A stretch of 62,000 nucleotides of DNA from the NCBI GenBank assembly GCA_037447655.1, contig JBBHKE010002863.1, positions 183,119 through 245,118 of the forward strand, given 5' to 3'. Of the stretch, positions 1-10,243 are shown in pieces; the first letter of the stretch is position 1; the number at the start of each line of letters is the position of its first letter. The position numbers were made by a program, and so were the translations under genes. The DNA is from Zygnema cylindricum. Lineage: Eukaryota; Streptophyta; Zygnematophyceae; Zygnematales; Zygnemataceae. The notes below the pieces were generated by a model. That model ran no database searches. It was not told where the DNA came from and saw only the letters and a program-made list of their open reading frames with translations.

Positions 1-540
1 GAGGGAGGAGGGAAAAGAGGGAGGAGGGAGAGAGGAGAGGGAGGAGAGGGAGGAGGGAGAAAAGGGAGGAGGGAGGAACGACAGAAAGAAAGGCAAAGGA
101 GAACGAGTAGAAGGTGAAGGAAGAGGAGAAGGTGAAGGAAGAGGAGAGGGTGAAGGAAGAGGAGAAGGAGGAGGAGGAGGAAAAAAGAAAGAGAAAGAGA
201 AGGACGAGGAGAGGAGAAGGAGAAGGAGAACGAGAAGGCGGAGAAGGAGAAGGAGAAGGAGGAGAGAGAACGAGAAGGAGGAAAAGTAGGAGAGGAGAAC
301 GAGGTGGAGAAGGGGAAGGGGAACAGAAAGGGGGAGAAGGAGAACAAGGAGGAGGAGAAGGAGAAGGAAAAGGAGAAGGAGAGGAGAAGGAAAAACTTGC
401 AAGATACTCGGTTGTGAAGGAGAAAATATGTGCGTTCCTCCAACCAAACCAGAACCAGAACCCCCTCCCCCCCCCAAAAAAAGGAGACGCAAAAAAACAA
501 ACGGTGGCTAGAAAAAAAAAAGGGGGAGAGGCTCTTTAGA
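1..540. repeat. Purine-rich (GA/GGAGAA) low-complexity tract
   Basis: Almost pure purine on the plus strand, built from irregular GAGGGAG, GAAGGAGAA and GGAGGA runs, fading into A-rich sequence after about 400. The open frame through it would encode only Glu, Lys, Arg and Gly and has no domain, so I treat it as simple-sequence DNA. Confidence 0.85.
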
Positions 541-699
541 AATAAAAAGAAAAGAAAAAGGGACCTTGCGAGATAATCGGCCGCGAGAGCGGAAGCACAT
601 GCGGTTCTCCATGCGGTCAGTTCTGTTCCGTCGATAACCGCCAACGGCTCCCCCGTTGCAACGGAGGACAGCATGTAACTGCCCATCACCGTTGGGACG

Positions 700-1070
700 T
701 TTTTTTTGGAGTTTTCCGGAAATACGGTGACGAGTTTCACTCCCATGTAGCCTGCAAAAACGAGGGAGGAAAAAGAGAGAAAGGAAAAAACAAAGAAAGA
801 AAGAAGAAAGAGATAAAAATGAAAAAAAAGAAAGAGGAAAAAAAAAGTTGTAGTCAAATTAGTTTGTTGGGAAATACGGTGATTAGTTTCACTCCCATAT
901 AACTTGTCGAAGACAAAAAATAGGACGTAAAGGAGAAAAAAAAGCCAAAAAAGACACCAAAAAAAAATTTGAAACAAAAATAAGTTGGAGCAAAAATAGC
1001 AGTTTTGGAAATATAATCGCAAGTTTTACTCCCATATAACTTGTAGAGGACAAATCAGGAATCAAGAAAA
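700..1070. repeat. Three copies of a ~50-bp dispersed repeat
   Basis: A motif beginning GGAAATACGGTGA and running on to TTTCACTCCCATATAACTTG occurs near 718, 869 and 1,005, at about 140-bp spacing, separated by A-rich sequence with many AAGAAA runs. It is a degenerate tandem array with no coding content. Confidence 0.6.
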
Positions 1071-1139
1071 AGAAGTCCAGATCAGGAAATACAAAAAAAA
1101 AGAAAAAAAACTTCAGAGAATATGAAAGGAAAAAAGTTA

Positions 1140-1540
1140 AAGAGTTGTACAAGGACAACACCATAAAAGGACAAAAATCATACAAGGGACAAAAACTCCA
1201 CAAAGACAGAGGCCATATAAAAGCGGGCAAAAGCCATATAAAGACAAAAATCATGTACAGACAAAAACCATATGAGCTCAAAAGTCATACAGGACAAAAA
1301 CCATTTAAAGCACAAATGACTCATATTATAACAAAACCTTTTGAAGGACAAAAGTCATATCAGGACAAATGGCATAAAAAGACAAAAACCATGCATGGAT
1401 AATGACCATAACCACATAAGAACATATGAGGACAAAAATCGATGCCTAAAAACCCCCAGAAAAACCCGAAAAAAATACCTCAAAAAACCTCAAACCCTAC
1501 AAGAAAACCATAAAGTTCCTAAAAACCATAAAAACAAGAA
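1140..1540. repeat. Degenerate A-rich minisatellite (GGACAAAAACCATA type)
   Basis: About 12 imperfect copies of a 20-30 bp unit containing GACAAAAACCATA or GACAAAAATCATA follow one another, passing into an AAACCC/AAAACC-rich stretch. Short lysine-rich frames here reflect the repeat composition. From 1,540 to 1,800 I see nothing. Confidence 0.6.
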
Positions 1541-1810
1541 CAAAACCTTCGAAAAACCTTCAAAAACCCACCTGTCGCGCTCTTATTGGTCCACGCCGGC
1601 ATGAGAAGAAGCGTCGCATTGCACTCTCCAGGTGTCGCGATGCTGTGGTGATGACGTGGCGGTACTTTGAAATCGTCAAAATTCGAAAAAGATTCTCGGA
1701 GTTTCTCAATAAGGTCTATTAAAAGAAATATGAAATTTTGGAAAAGAAGGAGAAAGTACAAAATGGCTGCTTAGTCAACAAAACAATCATGGGGTATTAT
1801 ATATAAATTA

Positions 1811-1838
1811 AATATATATATATATGTATATATATGCG

Positions 1839-1869
<31 letters not shown>

Positions 1870-1899
1870 ATATATATATATATATGTGTGTGTGTGTGC
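1811..1899. repeat. (TA)n/(TG)n microsatellite
   Basis: Alternating TA with interspersed TATG and a terminal TGTGTGTG run. Pure simple sequence. Confidence 0.9.
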
Positions 1900-2069
1900 G
1901 TATAAATTGTGGAGGATATTTGATACAAGTATTGAATAAATTTTGAAAGTATTTGAAAGAAGAAAGTTAAATAAAAGCATGAAAAAAGTGTGCACGATAA
2001 AAAGGCAATGGAGTTTAACAATTCACACTGAAAAATATGAATTTGGGTACATTAAATTTTGAAAGAAAC

Positions 2070-2212
2070 AAAATTCCCCATCCCCCCTACCCCCTTCCCC
2101 CCGCCCTCTCCCTCTCCCCCTCTCACCTAACACCCTCTCACCTCACCCCTTTCTCATCTCCCCTCCCCTCGCCCTCCCCCCTCCCCTCTCTTCCCCCTCT
2201 CACCCTCATATT
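2070..2212. repeat. Pyrimidine-rich CCCTCT tract
   Basis: Irregular CCCCTC/CTCTCC runs on the plus strand, without coding signal. Confidence 0.7.
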
Positions 2213-2289
2213 GGAGGCAGGCGGCAACTTCCTCCGCGCTCACCACCAGCATGACTCAAAATTTTAAACCTAAAATAATTATAAAACAT

Positions 2290-2990
2290 ATATATATATA
2301 TATATGAATGAATAAATGATACATGAGTTTAATGAATGAATGAATAAAAGAATGAACCGATGAAAAATGGATGAACCAACGAATGCATGAATGAATGGAC
2401 GAATGAATTAATACATAAGCGAATGAATCAATAAATGGATCGATGGATAAATTAGTGAATACATAAATGGACGAATCAATGAATAAATGAATTGATAATG
2501 AATCTATGAATCAATGCATGAACCGATGAATGAGCAAATAAATAAACGAATGAACGAATGAACAAATCAATGAATGAGTGGATCAATAATGAATCTATGA
2601 ATGAATCAATAATGAACTGTTTAATAAACGAACAAATCAATCATAATGAATCGACAAATGAATGAATAGATTAATGAATTAATAACGAATCAATAACGAA
2701 TCAATAATGAATCAATCAATAATGGATCGATGAATGAATGAATTAATCAATCATGATTCAATGAATGAATAAATGAATGAATCAATAATGAATTGATGAA
2801 TGAATGAATCAATCAATCAATAACGAATAAATGAATGCATGAGCATATCCATGAATGAATGAATCAAGAATAAATCGATTAATGAATGAATGAATCGATA
2901 ATGAATGGATGAATGAATAAACAAAAAAATAAACAAAATAAACAAAAATATAAAGGAATGAATGAATGAAAAAGTGGATAAGCGAACGTA
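2290..2990. repeat. (TGAA)n tetranucleotide array, ~700 bp
   Basis: A long imperfect array of TGAA/GAAT with variants such as TCAA and TGGA, broken by substitutions but keeping the four-base rhythm throughout. It begins with a short TA run at about 2,288. Confidence 0.9.
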
Positions 2991-3079
2991 AATGTGACAA
3001 CAAATGTAACGTTTATACAGAAAATGTGTTAATGAATAAGGATTTAATTATTTGTAAACATGTAGCATGTACCCCCGGA

Positions 3080-3560
3080 TTCATCATTTCACACCTCAAA
3101 TCCCTCGTTTTAACCCCGACTTTGTTGTTTTAACCCTGAGTTCCCCCGTTTAAATCTTAAATTTCTTGTTTCAACCCTGAATATCTACATCAAGTTAACT
3201 CGTTTAAACCTCAAATTTATCGTTTAAACCCTTCACATTGTAGTTTGAACCTCGAATTTCTTGTATAACTGACCGTTTAAACGTCGACTTTAGCGACACA
3301 TCAACTACGTCGTTTAAACGTCAGATTATATCATTTCAACCTAAATTGAACGAGTAAAAAAAAAACAGAAATGCTCGCATTCTCTATTAGCAACGACTAT
3401 TCCTAATTTTTGCGTTGGAATATCAAATAAAAACGTTTAAACCACAAACTTTGTCATTTCAAGCTCAACTTCTGAAGGTTTAACCGGAATTTGACACCAT
3501 AATTCCTATTTCTTACGATTAAACAACCTTTCATCAACGTTTAAACTTTGAGTTTCAGCG
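3080..3560. repeat. Degenerate repeat with six GTTTAAAC palindromes
   Basis: A 20-35 bp unit of the form CGTTTAAACCTCAAATTT is repeated with decay. The exact palindrome GTTTAAAC is at 3,202, 3,222, 3,274, 3,312, 3,434 and 3,539, and near matches lie between. No coding content. Confidence 0.65.
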
Positions 3561-3867
3561 TTAACAACATTTTGGACGCAAAAAAAAAAAGTGTTATTGA
3601 ATTACTATTCTTATCCAAAACCCGAAAAGTATATTTTGAGTACATTGATGATACATCATTATTTTATTTTATTTTACTTTTATTTTTAAAAACATATTTT
3701 TAAAAGCCCTAGAAATAACTCAGGTTTAAATTTAAATGTAGCAGCATTTAATAATTACCAATTTTTTCCCTCTTTTTTTTTCTCCTTCGGTAATCTAAAC
3801 GGACGCGGTCCGAATACAAAGTTCGACAAACAGCGAATAAAACGGACTTCGATATTTATATAAAAAC

Positions 3868-3869
<2 letters not shown>

Positions 3870-3920
<51 letters not shown>
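3870..3920. repeat. (TA)n microsatellite
   Basis: About 25 uninterrupted TA dinucleotides. Confidence 0.95.
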
Positions 3921-3922
<2 letters not shown>

Positions 3923-4016
3923 AAAAACAAACAGAATTGTTGCGGACCGTACCGAATTTCATCCGATATATCGCGGTTCGGTTTTAACCGAATACTGAAG
4001 CCGGAGAGGTGCCAGT

Positions 4017-4165
4017 TCGTTTTCCGTTTTCCGTTTTCCGTTTTCCGTACGTTTTTTCTTCGTTTTTTGGTCATACACGCTTACTGGTCGATGTCTTTAG
4101 TGTACACCGTGTATCGCTATTGCACCGTGTATCGCTATTGCACCGTGTATCGCTCTTACGGTGCG
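4017..4165. repeat. Two short tandem repeats (TTTTCCG and an 18-bp unit)
   Basis: TTTTCCG is repeated four times at about 4,020-4,048. An 18-bp unit starting ACCGTGTATCGCTATTGC is repeated three times at about 4,106-4,160, the third copy diverging. Confidence 0.85.
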
Positions 4166-4937
4166 TCTCCATGTGCCTAAGTAAGGGTTTTTTTCTGTCG
4201 TTTTGCTGTAAAACTTAGAGCCGTACCGCGTAAGTTTCAACCGTACAAAAAACTAGAGAAAATGAGAAGTACATTTTGCGTCATCATCGAATTTAGGATG
4301 TACTGCATGTTGTCGTTTTGTGTTCTTCGACCCACGACCACGCCAAAAAAACGTCATCTTCAAACTTTTCTTCTAAAAAACAGGGAAGATGTGTTTTAAA
4401 ACAACGTATTTTCGAAAAACAAATAGAAACACGTATTCGCATGTGTAAAAAAAATCAAAAAAAAATCAAAAGAATTCAAGCGACGATGAAAAGTGCACGA
4501 TCCGCTATGTTTTGTCCGTTTGCGTTCAGGTACGACGAAGCAAAGTACACAATTTGTTTGGTTTTGTCCGTTTGCGCTTGGTACGGAATTTATTTCGCCA
4601 GGGGTCTCAAGATTTCGATGCCATTTCACGTCGAGCGGACAGGCGACGCAAAGGCAAAGTGCATCTTCTTCAACCGTGAAACGGCACAGGCTGGAAGGCG
4701 GTACGTCTACAATGTCACGAAAAGGCATGCGACGTCACAAGCAGTCACAAAAAATGACGTGCGTCATCACAGATTGTAGACGTTAACAGCCATCACGGGC
4801 ATTGTCAGCGTATACAATTGTCACACCCTTAAGTTACAGTTTCGTTGTTACACATAGGGACATCTAGAATCCGGGTCCGCCGGATCTGCGCTAAAAAACA
4901 AAGTAAATTCTCTAAGTTTCAAGTACATGGAGACGCA
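4166..4937. other. Unassigned sequence with a short direct repeat
   Basis: Open frames occur on both strands but overlap one another and show no domain. A direct repeat containing TTTTGTCCGTTTGCG occurs at about 4,507 and 4,563. I cannot support a gene. Confidence 0.4.
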
Positions 4938-5144
4938 CCTTTAGTGTTAATTATTTTTACGCCACTTAAAACGTCTTTTCTCCGTACACACTTGTCAGAT
5001 TTTCAATTTTAAACCGCCATTAAGAAGCTGAGAATTTTAACTTTTAATCGCAACCGTCAGATCCACAATCTGAAATGTCTGTACGGAGAAAAGATGTTTT
5101 ACGCGACGAAAAAAACATTAACACTAATAACGATTCACGGTGTA
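4938..5144. mobile_element. Fold-back miniature element, family C copy 1
   Basis: Ends on the right with AATAACGATTCACGGTGTA, the terminus shared by the other small elements here. Internally, an arm near 4,963 (ACTTAAAACGTCTTTTCTCC) is inverted near 5,085 (GTACGGAGAAAAGATGTTTT), so the body can fold back. The left terminus has decayed to TAGTGTTAATTA. No coding capacity. Confidence 0.6.
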
Positions 5145-5356
5145 GTGTTAATAATTTCCTTCCCCCTACCACTTAAAGGTTAAAATATCTTTCTCCGTAC
5201 ACAATTGTTTGGTTTTCAATTTGAAACCGCCAATCGGAAGCTGACAATGATATCTTTCAATCGCAACCGTCAGATCCAAAATCCGATAAGTGTGTACGGA
5301 GTAAAGATGTTTCAAGTGGCGAGATAACATCAACACCAATAGCGATTCACGATGTA
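5145..5356. mobile_element. Fold-back miniature element, family C copy 2
   Basis: A direct tandem neighbour of the preceding copy with the same order: GTGTTAAT start, CTTTCTCCGTACACA arm, inverted TGTGTACGGAGTAAAG arm, and a right end with AGCGATTCACGATGTA. Divergence between the two copies suggests an old duplication or adjacent insertions. Confidence 0.6.
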
Positions 5357-5611
5357 GCGTATCAAGACCTTTTTCTCGGTATTCGATACGGGATGAATCT
5401 TTGACCGTCGATACACGTTAGAGGTCGCAATCGGGTACCGAAATCCGTACCCGACCTGTACCCGCCCGCGCGCTTCGTATCCGGAACGGATTCGGGTGCC
5501 AAATTTTGGGGGCCGGCCGAATTCGGCCGGTTGATTCAAAAAACAAAAAAAACAAATTCGGGAACGGTTGTTAAGCAAAAAGCGAAAAAAAAAATCATAG
5601 GTAAGTTCCAC
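5357..5611. repeat. Dispersed repeat D, left arm
   Basis: Includes GGATTCGGGTGCC and the palindromic GGGGGCCGGCCGAATTCGG region. A related copy is at about 33,785-33,860. The miniature-element cluster (5,612-7,575) separates it from its continuation at 7,576. Confidence 0.6.
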
Positions 5612-6671
5612 TACACCGTGAATCGTTATTAGACTATAGAAATTATTGGTATCAATAATAAATTAGTGTCATTGATTCTAATTTGTGTATCAATACCATT
5701 ATGAAAAAATGTTTAATTGTAATTTCTCTATAACGCTGATTTAGGTATACAGAATCTGCCGTCATTACATATACGTTAAAATAGGTAGAAGTACAAAATC
5801 TGACAATCCGTACCACGTCGCGTCCTTTCAGTGTAATTAATCCATAATTCTAATTTGGGTTTGCGAACGGGTTTGTCGCAAACTCAACTCCACAGTTATT
5901 CTAAGCGCAGTTATGTATGCAACCGACATAAGTTAACTACACCGCGAATCGTAATTAGAGTAAATTACTCTAATTCGGTCGCTCGAAATTTCGATTCTAT
6001 CACATGAAATAGAATAAATGATTTTTATTTTTTCATTATTCTATTTGAGGTAAAGTTCAGTAAGCGTTTTTATTTCTAATATAGGTTTTTTTAAAATAGA
6101 GTGGAGTACGGACGACCCCCGACCGTGCAAATTTGTACTTTATTAAGTAAAAAAGTACAAATAATGATTTAATACAGGTCGTTGTCATGTAACTGCGTCT
6201 TAACAAACCACATAGTGAAAACGTCATAGTGACGATAAACTCTACGTTTTGCCAAATTCTGTACGAATACCATATTTATAGTAGAGGATATTAGCGTGCC
6301 AAATTAGAGTACTTAAATAAATTAGAGTAAAATTCATAGTTGAAACATCTCTATCACATAAATTAGCGTTCATTACTCTAATTTTTTTTTTTAGTTTTTG
6401 TACTCTATTTTTTTCATTATTTTAATTACGATTCGCGGTGTACACTTTCCGTACGATTTTCGGTAATCAAGTATTGTTTTGTACCAGCAAACACATTTCG
6501 TACACCACACTATTCATGAAAAGAGTACGGTAATTCCATTGACGCTAATTCACAAGAACCGTAATCAACGTCACGAAAAAAATAGAATCAATCACTGTAT
6601 TTCGGGTATCAATGTCAAAATTTTGGGGCGCCGATATAGAGTACATAAGTCTAATAACGATTCACGGTGTA
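5612..6671. mobile_element. TIR miniature element, family B host copy (interrupted)
   Basis: Left terminus TA-CACCGTGAATCGTTATTAG and right terminus CTAATAACGATTCACGGTG-TA form a perfect inverted repeat of about 22 bp flanked by TA. About 505 bp of family A (5,938-6,442) is inserted inside, leaving roughly 555 bp of host. TA target duplications are typical of Tc1/mariner-related and Stowaway-like elements; that class is an inference, since no transposase is present. Confidence 0.7.
5938..6442. mobile_element. TIR miniature element, family A copy 1 (nested)
   Basis: Termini TACACCGCGAATCGTAATTA and TAATTACGATTCGCGGTGTA are perfect inverted repeats flanked by TA. The body has several AATTAGAGTA-type repeats and no coding frame. 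It is inserted inside the family B element, so it is the younger of the two. Confidence 0.75.
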
Positions 6672-6679
6672 CCGTACAA

Positions 6680-6882
6680 TACACCTTGAATCGTTATTAG
6701 CGTATAGAAATTATTAATGTAAAGAAAAAAAAAGCGTCGTTCAATCTAATTTAGTGCAAGGAGACGTGGCAAATTATGGTCCACGTCCTTAAATATTGTA
6801 ATTTATTATATTTAATGTATCAATGTCCAAATTTTGGGGTGCCGATATAGCGTACATAAGGCTAATAGCCATTCACGGTGTA
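6680..6882. mobile_element. TIR miniature element, family B short copy 2
   Basis: Left end TACACCTTGAATCGTTATTAG and right end CTAATAGCCATTCACGGTGTA. Internal landmarks TCAATGTCCAAATTTTGGGG and GCCGATATAGCGTACATAA are shared with the right parts of the other family B copies. Confidence 0.7.
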
Positions 6883-6895
6883 CTGTGCTGTATTG

Positions 6896-7081
6896 TACGC
6901 CTTGAATCGTTATTAGTGTAAAGAAAATATTACCGTCATTCATTCTAATTTAGTGCCAAGAGATGTGGCAGATTATGATCCACGCCCTTAAATAGTGTAA
7001 CTTATCATATTTAAGGTATCAATGTCAAAATTTTGGGGTGCCGTTATAGCGTACATAACGCTAATAACGATTCACGGTGTA
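6896..7081. mobile_element. TIR miniature element, family B short copy 3
   Basis: A tandem neighbour of copy 2: left end TACGCCTTGAATCGTTATTAG, right end CTAATAACGATTCACGGTGTA, same body order. The two short copies are separated by about 13 bp. Confidence 0.7.
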
Positions 7082-7084
7082 CTA

Positions 7085-7575
7085 CACACCGCGAATCGTA
7101 ATTAGAGTAAATAACGCTAATTCGCAACCCAAATTTTTGACTCTATCACGTTAAATAGAGTAAATGATTCTAAATTTTTCATTACACTATTTAAGGCACT
7201 TTTTGAATGACCGTTAATAACTCTAATAATTGCCGTTTTAAATAGTGTGGCATACAGTCGGTGTTTGACCGTGCAAAATTGTACTTTATTAAGTAAAAAA
7301 CGTACAAATAATGATTTAATACACGCCGTTATCATGTAACTGCGTTTAAACAAACCGCATAGTGCAAACGTCATAGTGACGATAAACTCTATGTTTTGTC
7401 AAATTTTGTACGAAAACCTAATTTACAATAGAGATATTCAGCGCGTCAAATTAGAATACTTAAACAAATTAGAGTAAATTCCTTTTTGAAAAAGTTATAG
7501 AGTTCATAACTCTAATTGTTTTTTTCTCTTTTTTTACTTTTTTTTTTCTTTACTCTAATTATGATTCGCGGTGTA
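7085..7575. mobile_element. TIR miniature element, family A copy 2
   Basis: Left end CACCGCGAATCGTAATTAG, preceded by CA rather than TA; right end ATTCGCGGTG-TA. The body is colinear with copy 1, with scattered differences. Confidence 0.7.
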
Positions 7576-7860
7576 GTCTCCATAACTCCATACTATCCAA
7601 CATTATTATACTTTGTACTCTTGGTATTGTGGAAGGTATAAGGGAGATGTACCACTAATTTTGTAATTATTCGGGTACGGGCGGGTACTGGTGTAAGCGA
7701 GAAATCGAGTTTGTGTTAACTTTTATCTCGTAAACGCGTATCGGGTACTGGGTAACAATTTAGGAGCGTGACATAACGCGGCCGGGTTTCGGGTGTTTAG
7801 GTTTTAAACAGAAAAAAAATGTCGGTTTCGGTATAGGAAATTTTGACTTTTGTGACCTGT
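7576..7860. repeat. Dispersed repeat D, right arm
   Basis: Begins at the right edge of the miniature-element cluster with CATACTATCCAACATTATT and continues through GGGTAACAATTTAGGAGCG and AATGTCGGTTTCGGTATAGG. Related sequences lie at about 33,938-34,070 and 34,862-34,900, where no cluster intervenes. Confidence 0.6.
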
Positions 7861-9309
7861 GATACACGCTACAATACCCTTTTCCGTATCATGATCGATA
7901 TTCAATAATTGTTCTAAAAAACAGAGTGGACGAAAGAATAATAAAATGCCTAACCGTCCATATCCAAACAAATAATATGGACGACCACGCACCCCTAACC
8001 ACGTCAGAGGTCAATGTAGCAAACTGTAATGAAGTACAAACTTTTATTGCAAAACGTGAGATGGAAAAAAGACCTGGGTACAAAAGGGAAAAGACAAACA
8101 AAATAATAATTAAATACTACAATGCAAAAGAAAATGGGCCAAGTCCAAAAACATAAACAAACAAGACAATGCTAACTTAAACAAGTTTTACCAACCATAA
8201 CCTAAAAAAGTATCTACCTGATTAACTATGAAGATGACCACCGACGCATAGAAAAAAAAACCTACACTAGAAAACTATCCACAACCTTGATAAAATGAGA
8301 TGCGCAACCCTGAAGGTCGTGAATGAGGACTAGATCAATTGGTGAAATGTCGCTTTGTCGAAGAGGCAACTTCAACTTATTAAAGGGAAACACATACACG
8401 TTGACGAAAGACATAAATTATAACGCTTGGTAAAGGAATCCTTCTCTTAATTCATACTATTTGGGAGCACAATTGTAAAGGAAGTCAGCGAAGGAATTAT
8501 CTAAATATAAAAAAAAACCTTCATCGCAAACAGGGACATATTGAAACACCAAGCATCTGTGAGCATTATATGGTACATCTAAAATCAACACGTTGATATC
8601 CAATAATACACGAGAAGATACACATGTCACAGTAGGATGCGCGAGGACCAAATTCCCCAAAGGTATTCCCAACAACATGGAGGGAGACCACATCAACCAC
8701 AAGGCTTCAAATACTTTCAAATTGTGAGTGAGGAAAGAGTACACGTGAATCTTCTCGCCCGAGTTGGAAATGTCACCTCGTCACAATTGCTTTTGCTAAC
8801 AAACCACGTGCATTGTAAGTTCCCCTCTTTGTAGAAAACGAAGTAAATGAATCCTTTGGGAATCAATTGGTTGTGTTCAAAAATCAATGTGGACTCCCCT
8901 AACACAATGGGTGGGGCAAACCCAAACATAGATGTAAAGCATGCCTGTTGTTCGAGCGTTAAACGATTCGTAACAAAAAAAATTGTCTCACTTACTGCCG
9001 CATGTAGGCCCTAACCTTAAACACAACGACTAAACACAACGACTACTAAATACGCAGTCAACCCCTTGATAGTGCCTTAAACAAAATTTACAATTCAAAT
9101 GTTGTTAATTCCGTTTTTATGAGTATTTGCAATTATAACTTGTTGCCTGTGATGATAGATAAAAAATGTGGATATTAAATAGGCCGTAATAGTGCACGAG
9201 CCGAGCGAAAGGCCTAGTGAAATGGTAAGAGATAATTATCCACTTTAGAAACATATATGGGTTAGAATAAGAATGCCATTAGTAGTGAAAGAAAATACAC
9301 CAATTGCTT
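7861..9309. other. Unassigned region with short frames, no recognised gene
   Basis: Open frames of 60-95 codons exist on both strands. The most protein-like are on the minus strand at 8,457-8,744 and 8,717-8,929, which overlap in different frames. They contain hydrophobic stretches but no motif I recognise, no convincing splice sites and no paralogue in the window. They may be a decayed coding fragment. Confidence 0.3.
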
Positions 9310-10243
9310 GACAATTCGTACCACGTCGCGTCCTTTCAGTGTAATTAATCCATAATTCTAATTTGGGTTTGCGAACGTGTTTGTCGCAAACTCGACTCCA
9401 CGTTTATTATAAGCGCAGTTATGTATGCAACTGACATAAGTTAACTACACCGCGAATCGTAATTAGAGTAAAATACTCTAATTCGGTCGCTCAAAATTTT
9501 GACTCTATCACATGAAATAGAGTAAACTATTCTTATTTTTTAATTATTTTATTTAAGGTAAAGTTTAATTAGCGTTTTTATTTCTAATATAGGTTCTTTT
9601 CAATAGTGTGGAGTACGGACGACCTCCGACCGTGCAAATTTGTACTTTATTAAGTAAAAAAGTACAAATAATGATTTAATACAGGTCGTTATCATGTAAC
9701 TGCGTCTTAACAAACCGCGTAGTGAAAACGTCATAGTGACGATAAACTCTACGTTTTGCCAAATTCTGTACGAATACCTTATTTATAGTAGATGATATTA
9801 GCGTGCCAAATTAGAGTACTTAAATAAATTAGAGTAAACTGCATAGTTGAAACAGCTCTATCACATAAATTAGGGTTCATTACTCTATTTTTTTTGTATT
9901 TTACTCTAATTTTTTCATTATTTTAATTACGCTTCGCGGTGTACACTTTCCGTACGATTTTCGGTAATCAAGTACAGTTTTGTACCAGCAAACACATTTC
10001 GTACACCAGACTATTCATGAAATAAGAAAGGTAATTCCATTGACGCTAATTCACAAGAACCGTAATTAACATCACGAATAAAATAGAATCAATCATTGTA
10101 TTTCGGGTATCAATGTCAAAATTTTGGGGTGCCGATATAGAGTACATAAGTCTAATAACGATTCACGGTGTACCGTACAGTACACCTTGAATCCTTATTA
10201 GCGTATAGAAATTATTAGTGTAAAGAAAAAATAGCGTCATTCA
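9310..10243. repeat. Second copy of the 5,803-6,743 segment
   Basis: Colinear with 5,803-6,743 at high visual identity. It starts at a shared TGACAAT, contains a full family A element, the right end of family B and the beginning of the next family B element, and ends abruptly at a C-rich run (about 10,244). The shared breakpoints indicate duplication of a block already carrying the nested insertions. Confidence 0.7.
9446..9943. mobile_element. TIR miniature element, family A copy 3
   Basis: Termini TACACCGCGAATCGTAATTA and TAATTACGCTTCGCGGTGTA (one mismatch) with TA flanks, colinear with copy 1. It lies inside the duplicated segment. Confidence 0.7.

Noticed and set aside
114-539. Glu/Lys/Arg/Gly-rich 141-codon frame
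   Set aside because: A purine-tract artefact; the composition follows the repeat and there is no other coding signal.
4318-4786. Overlapping open frames of 97-153 codons on both strands
   Set aside because: They overlap in three frames, lack domains, and include a direct repeat; probably chance.
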